Shown here one piece after another: positions 56,154-64,000 of a DNA stretch of 64,000 nt. Both the position numbers and the translations under genes were made by a program. This DNA is from Spongospora subterranea. Its lineage: Eukaryota > Endomyxa > Phytomyxea > Plasmodiophorida > Plasmodiophoridae. The stretch covers positions 1 to 64,000 of the forward strand of contig OUQQ01000057.1 in NCBI GenBank assembly GCA_900404475.1. Reading direction: 5' to 3'. Numbering within the stretch: position 1 is the stretch's first letter; every line of letters begins with the position of its first letter. The notes under the pieces were generated by a model. That model saw nothing but the letters and a program-made list of their open reading frames with translations. It ran no database searches and was not told the DNA's origin.

Positions 56154-56829
56154 TTTCAAAACGGCAACAACGTTTAAATGGATAAACTCGAGTATTGTTG
56201 TACTTGATTTAACCTGTTCCAACGACAGTTTGCATCCATGCAACTAATTATCCCTCAAGGTGACTTTCAGCCACCCGTCTGCAATCTTGTATCTACTTTC
56301 GGTGTCAATACAGTAAGAACGGAACTCTTCTCTGGCAGTGAGCAGAGATTCACCATGGCTTTTGTCCACTTCGCGTCTGGATCTTCTGCAGACAAAGACA
56401 GGCCGGCCTCTCTTTTTAGTGGGCGCTACGGGGACTCCGACGCAGGATGTGCTTGCGGCGTCCTCCACAAACAAACACAATTTCTATGGGGATCCCGCAA
56501 TCCACGATCTCCGAACTACCGTATGTACCATACTACGGCATTTCAGCTCTCACTGTCGCGCAAACTTTGCACAAATTATTATTACTACTTCCGCAGTATT
56601 TAATATTTTTTCATTAGTAATTGTGGTGAAGACGCGAGACATTTCATCCTATATGTTCGATCTATTCCTATTTCGGATTGTGCTGTCTGTTGCACTATGC
56701 ACAATCTCTTCCTATGCCGTCGTATGGTATCTAGGCTTATTCAGTATGCGTGTCGCGAACGTATTGGCTGTGAACGATCGCTCAATGAGTCTCTGTAGAA
56801 AACAAAAAAGTCGCGGGTGAGAACGCTCG

Positions 56830-58350
56830 AACACCGTCGTATTCTGTAGTTGATGGATTAGAGACGTTAACTCCAGGGTACCGATATCTTCCTATGATTT
56901 ATGATCTCACAGACTTAACTGGATGAACATCAGGCAATGTACGAAATTTAGTTTCGCTTATGGCGGGGAATTGTTAGCTATGGTTGACAAAATCGGAGGC
57001 GCATGTGCTCTACGACATTGCCAGGTGTTTTACTTTTGTTTTCCAAATATGGCAAGTTTTTATCGGTGGATAGGCTCCTGTTGTCACCGCATCAATGAGC
57101 GAGATTCATTTCTCTACACCAGCAAAGGTTAGCGACATCATTCTAATGACAAGTAAGATGACGGCAGCATTCAATTCCAGGTTTGATTTTCACTATTTAC
57201 TGGGGTTCTCGGCCGCTGCTGATCTAGCAATAGTATGGAAGTGGAAGTTCTAGTCTACGTCGAGGATCCTCTAACTGGCAAGAGGACTTTCTGTTGCCGT
57301 GCCTTGCTAAAGTTTGTGTGTCTCGGAGACAATCGGCGACCGCGGCAAGTTCCTAAACTAACTCCAGAGTCGGAAGAAGAGGTATATCCTTGCTGTACAG
57401 TGCAGAAAAGTCAGCTGATAACGTGTTTAGAAACAATCCTTCGAAAAGGCGTGCGAAAGAAATAATCAATATAAGAGCCAAAAATCTACAAAAATGAACG
57501 ACATCGTTGAACGATGGAGCGTTGGTGCAATATAAAATAGAGGTATATCTTATGATCTCATCTTTATTCTAGGACCATGTTCGAGTATCTGAGGCTATTC
57601 CTGCATCAAAATTTATTCCAACAGCGGATACACGATTGGAAATGACCAAAATGGTGATGCCTGTCCATTCTAACCCATTGGGGATCGCATTCGGGGGACA
57701 GGTATTGGTCATCGTCCAAAATGGCACTTACGAAATAGTGAGATCGCGTTTAGATATTGAAATGGATGGAACAAGCAGCATCGATATCAGCTATTCGATT
57801 ATGCCGATCATTGGTTCTTACTGTCGGGCTGGACCGAATGTCTTTCTTAAACCAGGTACCTACATCCTATCTGACAAACTGCTCTCCCACCTTAAGTACG
57901 AATAGGTTCCAGTCGGATCCATGGTTTTAATCCAAGCCCAGGTCAATAGAGTGTTTACAACGTCTATGGAGGTGGAGCGTTTGACCGGCTCGGTCATTTC
58001 GTATTAATCATGGTTAGGTTGGAGTTAGGGTTAGGGTGCTTGATTGGCAACGACGTTCTGAGACCGCATCCCCCCCACCCTTTTGCAATATTGGCTACTT
58101 TACTTTCGTTGCCATCGATGAGCACAGTTATCAGCCGAAGCGAATCGATGTCGACGTGATGCCAGAATCTGAACGTGATAAGCTGCGTTATATGCAGGCT
58201 ATGGTAAAGAGTCTATGTTGGGTTATCTTCACAACAATTAATCAACAATGCCAGGAACGCCGTTCAAATCGTATGGACGTACGGGCAAAAACCAGAAGCA
58301 ATCCAGCTCCAGCGCTACATAGACATAGTCTCATCAACACAGACGAATAA
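56830..58350 (+). CDS. Double-hotdog acyl-CoA thioesterase
   Basis: Hydrolyses acyl-CoA to free acid and CoA. The first hotdog domain is spread over exons near 56940-57030 (FAYGGELLAMVDKIGGACAL, RHCQ), 57080-57140 (TASMSEIHFSTPAKV frame) and 57225-57390 (SMEVEVLVYVEDPLTGKRTF, then VPKLTPESEEE). The second begins near 57600 (RLEMTKMVMPVHSNPLGIAF, GGQV) and ends near 58060-58180 (NIGYFTFVAIDEHSYQP, PESERDKLRY). The N terminus probably lies in an exon around 56823-56920 (NARTPSYSVVDGLETL). Several internal frames between the second-domain pieces are not resolved, so decay of that half is possible. Two hotdogs in one chain is the usual layout of eukaryotic ACOT7/ACOT12-type enzymes. Confidence 0.65.
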
Positions 58351-58883
58351 ACCAGCTGCCGATGCATACTCAACGCCCATTCCTCGGTTTGATTTGATCA
58401 GGCAAAATCCTCTTGTATAAATAGAATATTTGAACCAATCTCAGCTCTGAGTATTGCTGCTCTTTGCAGAACACAACTCGTCTAGAGGTTGATGATGTGT
58501 TCATTATCGCCCAGCTTCGTCTGAAATCTTCGCGAAGAATCCTCTTACTCTGAAGATGCGTTTCGCCTTTTTCTATGCCTTCGTCTTAAAGCTGCGTGTC
58601 GTTGTTTGGGCAGTGAATTTGTGATGTTTCTATTTATGTTTTATCAGTGTTCACCCGATTTCACAGTGTGGTGTTTGGGCTGGGGTGTCATTGGAACCTC
58701 TGGGAGCTCTCGCTTGCAATGCTTCATTAAGATATCGCGCGTTGCGTTTGCGCTTTGATTCTTTGGACGTTCACTGTACAGTCAGGACTTTTTTTGTCGT
58801 GACTCACCTCATGCCAGACTTCCGGTGTCATCCCAAAACTGTCAAATCCATTTCCAATCAAGAATTCTCAAACCGAAACAAAG

Positions 58884-59544
58884 ATGTGCTGTGGTGGGAT
58901 TGCATGTCTAATTGCCTCTGTTATCGGCGGCGCCGTGGTCATATATTTTTTGGTCGCAATGCCTAGTACAGATTTCAACATCAGAGCTGACCTTCAAAGG
59001 GTTCAGTACCTGAACTTCACCGCGAACGGGTTGGCGTTGAACATATTTGTGCTTGTGTCTGGGGAGAACACTAATGGTTTCGAAATCGAGCTCGTGAATG
59101 GTGAAGTACGCGTTGAATACCCATTACCTACAACAGACTATGAAGTAGGTGTCATCGACCACATACCTAATCAATACTTGAGGGCAAAGTCGCCTTTCAG
59201 CTTCGAAGTGGCTGTCCCAATCTCTGTCGATAGATCATATCATGGAATGCAATTCTATGAAGGTACGTCAATGGTCATCGTTGTTTTGTTGTTGGCTCAA
59301 GGAGTGCTCACACATTCGATATGGGACAGATATGGTGCAAAAATGTACGACCAGCAGAGAAGGCTGGAGGTTCGAGACATACTGGTATCTGAAAGTGTCA
59401 GCTGGTGGATTCCCCATCCCAATACCAATCTGGGTGGATCGACAGGACATCGTTGTTGCCTGTCCTTCAGTAGGGTCGTTGCTTTCAACTGCCAAGAACT
59501 CTCTCGCCACCATGTTTTCACAATTTGGACTTCGCAAAAACTGA
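58884..59544 (+). CDS. LEA2-like membrane-anchored protein
   Basis: Exons 58884-59262 and 59330-59544 (donor GTACGT, acceptor GACAG) give 197 residues. The protein starts MCCGGIAC, followed by one hydrophobic helix (LIASVIGGAVVIYFLVAM). A beta-rich domain follows: LQRVQYLNFTANGLALNIFV, FEIELVNGEVRVEY, and FPIPIPIWV near the end. This layout (short N terminus, one membrane helix, LEA2-type Ig-like domain) is known from LEA2/NDR1-HIN1-like proteins and from uncharacterised fungal and protist proteins; roles include membrane contact and stress. Vicinal cysteines at positions 2-3 suggest palmitoylation. The family call is by pattern only. Confidence 0.5.
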
Positions 59545-60535
59545 ATTGCCTAACAACAACTTGGTTTTCGGGGCTCTGTCTGATCGTGTCTGTTCTTGGT
59601 GGCGTATAATGGCCATCGGTGTGTGATGGGAAATTAACCATGAACCTCATAAAGATACTCTGCATCGCAATCAGTTGATTCTGTATTGCCCATCCTGCAA
59701 ACCTGTCATTCCAGTAATAAACCATGAAAGTTCATCATTTTACACCTCGCTGCGTTGATTGGAACTAGCGATTTCGTGCAATGACCTTTGACATCGCAAA
59801 AAGCAAAACCGAACAGGGACTGAACATCACGAAATGGAGCTAGAGGAACTCGAAGGAGCTCTCTAAATTTTGCCTACGAAAAGATGTACTCATTCGCTCC
59901 ATTCGATGTTAACAGGACAAGCATGATCGTTACAAACACTTGCAGTGTTTCGTTGAGAAAATCAACTGATTAATGGTCGTAAAACCAAAAGAATCATTTA
60001 TTTACTATTTTCCCTAAATTCCAGTACAGCAAGCAAGCTACTTTTCTGCTTGTTAGGGAACTAATCCACGAATATTTATGATTAAATATATACTCCTGTA
60101 TGTCAAGCCATTGAGCACGCGCCTTTCCAACAGTTTTCAAGCAGAGGTGATTGGCGCATTTCAAACAATCAGCCGCCATAACTAAAGAAAATGTTTCCTA
60201 TCAGAATGTGTCGAAAATACAACTTTACATTGGCGCGGATCATCCCATTTGTAATAGCTGACCAAACCATCATCATATTGTCGAAGTCAAGACGTCAAAA
60301 GATGTTCAAAGCGGCGGCGGATCGGCTGGAACACAAGTTGCAGAAGACATTACAAAACAAAAAACTCATCGACAAGAAGTAATTTTTCAACGGTTTCACC
60401 GACCCATATTTAAGCGGAAGTTTCGACAGAAGGCGTGACGTCCTTTGCTCGAGGCAAATACAGCGATTTTTACTTGAGAAGTTGTGATATTACTACTACG
60501 ATCAAAAATAAAAAACGCAAACGGAAGAACTAATA
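59545..60535. other. Intergenic with one short basic frame
   Basis: About 1 kb. A 63-codon plus-strand frame at 60191-60382 (start ATG) ends in a charged helix (MFKAAADRLEHKLQKTLQNK) and could be a small gene or last exon, but there is no further support. The rest is AT-rich with no feature seen. Confidence 0.4.
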
Positions 60536-61826
60536 TTACTCGGATTTTATATTTTCGTGAACCATGCGATGAATAGACCTTCTCAACCTGATAGCAGACT
60601 TTGAAGAAGATTGTCTTTCTTCGTCGTCATCACTGACAGGATGTCTGAGACCCAACATCATTGAGCGCAGTCGACCGGCAAATATTGACGATCGAAACTG
60701 CGACGTCGGATGGGTCATGTCTAACACGTTGATCAAAACACTTGGTGCCGATAAAGCATCATCCACAATGCTGTTGAAACGGGCCAAAGCAATCTCTGTC
60801 CAATATTGCTTATTGTCAACCGAATATATTGCCAAGGATATCGCCAATGCTATCTGTGAAGAACACGAAATGTTCTTGCCAAAATTAGGGCGGAGTGCTT
60901 GAGATGTGTATGTGGCCAAAGATGGGCTGGAAATAAACAACTGAATTACAGCAGCTATTGGCAGCAACGAGCGTGGTTACCATTGAGATATTCCCGATAT
61001 ACACGTGGAAATGTGCAGATCGTCAGAGAGCGAAGTCACGATGGATCGCCATATACCAGACTAAACCATTGAAATCAACTAGACGCAAATAACAATTCGC
61101 CACTTTATACTTGAACCAATTGATCAGCTATTAACAACGGATTCGACGCCCTATCGATATAATATCGGATAATCTCACATCCTTCCTATAAACATGTAAG
61201 TCTTCCACCGAATAAGATGGAATCTGTTGACCTGCGATGGCAGGGATTGAACAATTAACGGGATACGGTTGTGAATATTTGGCCAGATAATGGAATGAAC
61301 GGAATCAGATGGTTGCGAAACCAGACACCTGGAATTATTGATTAGGCGAATTGAACGTGCAGAGTTGTCGGAATGCGATGGACGCACATTGCTGACAATA
61401 AAGATAGCTGGAGATGTGGCGATAACAGCAGCAAAATTGAGTCCATTTCGGCCATATGCTCATTATATAAATATGCTTGTATGAGCTGAATAGCATGAAA
61501 GCTGGCATCACGATAGTGATCAACTATATTTGATATGCGCGATATTAGATCAGGAGATAGCGTCTCATGGAAAGATAACGATCGAGACCAACAGCTTGAT
61601 AATTGATTCACAAGGTGACCTATTTGAGTTCTCGATAAACTGATCCATGTTCGTTGGCCAAAGCGAAACAACAAAAAAAAATCTGACCTGGATACGAATC
61701 ATCAAGAAGATGATGTTCAACATCTTCGATGGTCAGGGCCCGAATCGCTGCGATATCGTCTCGTTCAATTACGTCCTCCAAATCAATCTCACTGATTGCC
61801 GGATCTGTCTCCATAGCGCAGGTCAT
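60536..61826 (-). CDS. Hypothetical spliced helical protein
   Basis: Exon 61826-61688 (start ATG; acidic, DLEDVIERDDIAAIRALTIE) splices (GTCAGA...AAATAG) to an exon from 61619. That exon reads HLVNQLSSCWSRSLSFHETL and continues helical to SPHLQLSLLSAM. A further intron (GTGCGT...TTCCAG) leads to CLVSQPSDSVHSIIWPNIHN. Downstream, a frame at 60967-60536 (ALARFNSIVDDALSAPSVLI, then a Ser/Arg-rich tail ending NIKSE) probably belongs to the same gene, but the exons between 61200 and 60970 are unclear. The protein looks HEAT/ARM-like. Not recognised. Confidence 0.45.
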
Positions 61827-62485
61827 TATTATTGATATGAACTGATGACTTGACCGCGTGGCTACAACAAGTACCTCTTCCTCCCTACGTTACACTGGTA
61901 CGGTATTTGGCGTTACAGCATGTTCCCCTGATGGACAACTCATCGAATTCCGTACGATCGCCAGGGCAGAACCGAACCGGTGAACACTGGAGCTGAAATT
62001 TCTACTGTGGATGAGACTAGTGATTGGCATGAAACTGATTGTACCAATTTGGTGTTAGTTGTTGTTAATGTATTGGCGATATCCATAAACGATCAAAATA
62101 TCACAGAAGAAATACTAATTAGTGTTAAGATGAGGAATGAACCCATGTACATTACCGTTTCTCGTATTTCGTGGCAGTGAGATTTATTCTTCTTGTGCTT
62201 TGAAAGACATTCGTCTTGACATGCAGCCGATTCAGCAATAGAACGATGCGCAACGGTCTGGTTGACGCGGAGATGAATGTGGTTAATTGGGCGTAAACGG
62301 TACTAGTGAGAATCGTAAGCTCAGCAAGTGAAATCATACGATTTTGACGAAAATAGGTTATTTGTGAACCTCTGTTCCTATAGAATCCACAAGTTGTCGT
62401 TCTTGGTTATTCATAGATATCTGGTAAAATCAGTTTCATGCGAATTACTAGCATCATCCAGTTAGTAATTTCAGTCGATGATCGA
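61827..62485. other. Region with one coding-like plus frame
   Basis: From about 61850 a plus-strand frame reads SSSLRYTGTVFGVTACSPDG and QLIEFRTIARAEPNR, then stops at a GTGAAC that could be an intron donor. A second open frame (61980-62180) follows. No start codon was found, so this is only a possible divergent gene sharing a promoter with the one at 61826. Confidence 0.3.
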
Positions 62486-62499
62486 CCCTTTGTGCGACA

Positions 62500-63060
62500 A
62501 GACGCATTGTGGTAGATAAACATGAAAACGACGCCCTGTTGGATCGCGCTACGTGGGATTTCAGGCAAAGACAGACCATGGCTTGCCGAGTCGAACCGTC
62601 AGGCAAACGTGCTTGGCAAGCGAGCAGAGTCGGGCTTCAACAAGGAAGTTTGGCACGCTGCTGTAATGTGCTTTCCCAAACTGGAGCTGAATATAACAGA
62701 AATCAGCTCAAAACTCGAGCTGCTACCGTAAACTTTCACAAACATGCTGCCTGAGTTTATTCTGACGTTAGTGCATTATAGTTGAAAAAAAATATGACAT
62801 CGTGGTACAACTGAAGGGTTTGTCCGGTTTCGGTTGGGATGATGTACTTTACAAGGCCCTTGCCCCTGACGATGTCTGGGATGGCTACATTGCTGTAAGC
62901 CACATAGGCACTATATATTTCGATTGCTTTAAAAGTGGCGTATTGAACTCTTAAGGCTCATTCTGAAGCGACCGCCACTCTAGCCTTCCATTGTTTGATT
63001 TTATGGAAAAACTGTTTTGTGGGACGTTGGCAACTGGAATGTATTCGGGCCACGTCAGCC
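62500..63060 (+). pseudogene. Myb/SANT-like DNA-binding domain remnant, left copy
   Basis: Across shifting frames it reads VDKHENDALLD, GAEYNRNQLKTRAAT, GLSGFGWDDVLYKALAPDDV, WDGYIAVS and SLPLFDFMEKLFCG. This order (Y.R.QLKSR, SGFGWDD, PDDVWD.YI, PLFD.L..LF.G..ATG) is the hallmark of the Myb_DNA-bind_3 domain found with PIF/Harbinger-type transposons in fungi, plants and others. Frameshifts and stops break it. Confidence 0.6.
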
Positions 63061-63395
63061 AATGTGTCTGAAGGATTCATCTGTGATTTAACGGTGGTGG
63101 CGATGGTGGACGACCTGCCCTTGCATGAAAGTTCATGTGACGATGTATCTTGTGAAAAGGGTCCAGTTTTCCTCATTACACAGTCTCCAAGCCAGGGCCA
63201 GCGTATGTGTGCTCCAAAGCTTCCTTTTATTTCGCTCAAACCGACTATAGAGACTCCAGAGTATGGAAAAACTTCGCGGAGGTCTGGAATCGATATGGTG
63301 TCAGATATGATTTTCATCAGGAAGACGAATAAACGTAGGCACGAGTGACTTTTAAGGCATTGACCACCATGATAGTTGCATGATTCAACCAAAAA

Positions 63396-63960
63396 TCAGA
63401 GACCACATTGGCTGAACGTGGCCGAATACATTCCAGTTGCCCAACGTCCACAAAACAGTTCTTCCAACAAATCAAACAGTGGAAGGCCAGAGTGGCGGAA
63501 TTCCTTCGCTTCAGGATGAGCCTTAAGAGGACAATAAGTCACTTCCAAAGCAATCAACATATAAGTGCCTATGTGGCTTACAACAATGTAGCCATCCCAG
63601 ACATCGTCAGGGGCAAGGGCCTTGTGAAGTACATCATCCCAACCGAAACCGGACAAACCCTTCAGTTGTACCACGATGTTATATATTTCTCAACTATAAC
63701 TCACTAACGTCAGAATAAACTCATGAAGCATTTTGTACGATAGCAGCTCGAAATTTGAGCTGATTTCTGTTATATTCAGCACCAGTTTCGGAAAACACAT
63801 TGAAGCAGCGTCCCAAGCTTCCTTCTTGAAGCCCGATTCCGCTCGCTTTCCAAGCACGTTTGCCTAACGGATCGACTCGGCAAGACATAGTCGTTCTTTG
63901 CCTGAGTCCCAGGTAGCGCGATCCAACAGGCCCGTTTTCGTGCCCATCTACCACGATGCG
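63396..63960 (-). pseudogene. Myb/SANT-like DNA-binding domain remnant, right copy
   Basis: Minus-strand copy. A clean 92-codon frame (63674-63396) reads LKGLSGFGWDDVLHKALAPD, DVWDGYIVVSHIG, then AHPEAKEFRHSGLPLFDLLE and ELFCGRWATGMYS. An upstream frame (63954-63721) gives VDGHENGPVGSRYL and GAEYNRNQLKFRAA. The two need a frameshift or intron to join. It is better preserved than the left copy. Confidence 0.6.
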
Positions 63961-64000
63961 TATTGTCGCACAAAGGGCAACAACTAAGGGACTAAAGCCC

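Larger units (their letters stand above)
62486..63977. repeat. 1.5-kb palindrome of degenerate Myb/SANT-like genes
   Basis: Arms of about 580 bp at 62486-63068 and 63400-63977 are reverse complements (roughly nine in ten bases alike by eye), with a unique centre of about 330 bp. Shared outer landmarks are CCTTTGTGCGACAA and the GTGGTAGAT block; inner landmarks are GGTTTGTCCGGTTTCGGTTG and AGCCAATGTG. Each arm carries a copy of a Myb/SANT-like DNA-binding gene pointing toward the centre. Confidence 0.88.

Overview
The window is nuclear DNA from a flagellated, non-animal eukaryote. Introns are short (about 34-80 nt, GT-AG, often with a CTAAC/CTGAC-like branch site), and genes lie tightly packed on both strands. 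Five proteins belong to the cilium, basal body or centrosome: a centrin-binding Sfi1-like protein, an FBF1-like transition-fibre protein, BBS1, CC2D2A and CCDC146/MBO2. A DAHP synthase shows that the shikimate pathway is present. A zoosporic (chytrid-like) fungus fits; another flagellate such as an oomycete-like protist cannot be excluded from this window alone.

Layout. 0-2 kb: weak, spliced hypothetical genes. 2.1-8 kb: Sfi1-like protein, DAHP synthase, a coiled-coil protein. 8.2-16 kb: nascent-polypeptide-associated complex beta, FBF1-like, a tandem GST-fold protein with an acylation-type N terminus, and a nucleotide-sugar transporter. 16.4-24.9 kb: an AAA ATPase, cytosolic HSP70 with upstream heat-shock elements, and a seven-helix membrane protein fused to an RGS domain. 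25-33 kb: an intron-bearing MscL channel with a zinc ribbon, a basic hypothetical protein, BBS1, then APC7 and CDC20 in tandem. 34-41.5 kb: PX-BAR sorting nexin, CC2D2A and small hypothetical genes. 42-43.4 kb: a palindromic gene duplication. 44.4-52 kb: URB2-like ribosome biogenesis factor and CCDC146. 52.1-52.8 kb: a 26-bp satellite array holding an assembly gap. 53-64 kb: zinc alcohol dehydrogenase, ankyrin-like debris, a double-hotdog acyl-CoA thioesterase, a LEA2-like membrane protein, a hypothetical spliced gene, and a palindrome of degenerate Myb/SANT-like genes at the right edge.

Functional themes. The ciliary proteins would act in basal-body anchoring and the ciliary gate (FBF1, CC2D2A), membrane-protein trafficking (BBS1), centrin fibres (Sfi1) and axonemal/centriolar structure (CCDC146). 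APC7 and CDC20 are a subunit and the activator of the same ubiquitin ligase and sit next to each other. Long intron-free genes (Sfi1-like, DAHP synthase, HSP70, CC2D2A, URB2) alternate with genes cut into many small exons. Spliced models were built by eye from splice signals, frame continuity and family resemblance; no database search was possible. Several forward/reverse gene copies meet tail to tail in imperfect palindromes, which points to a recurring duplication mechanism or a foldback-type mobile element.
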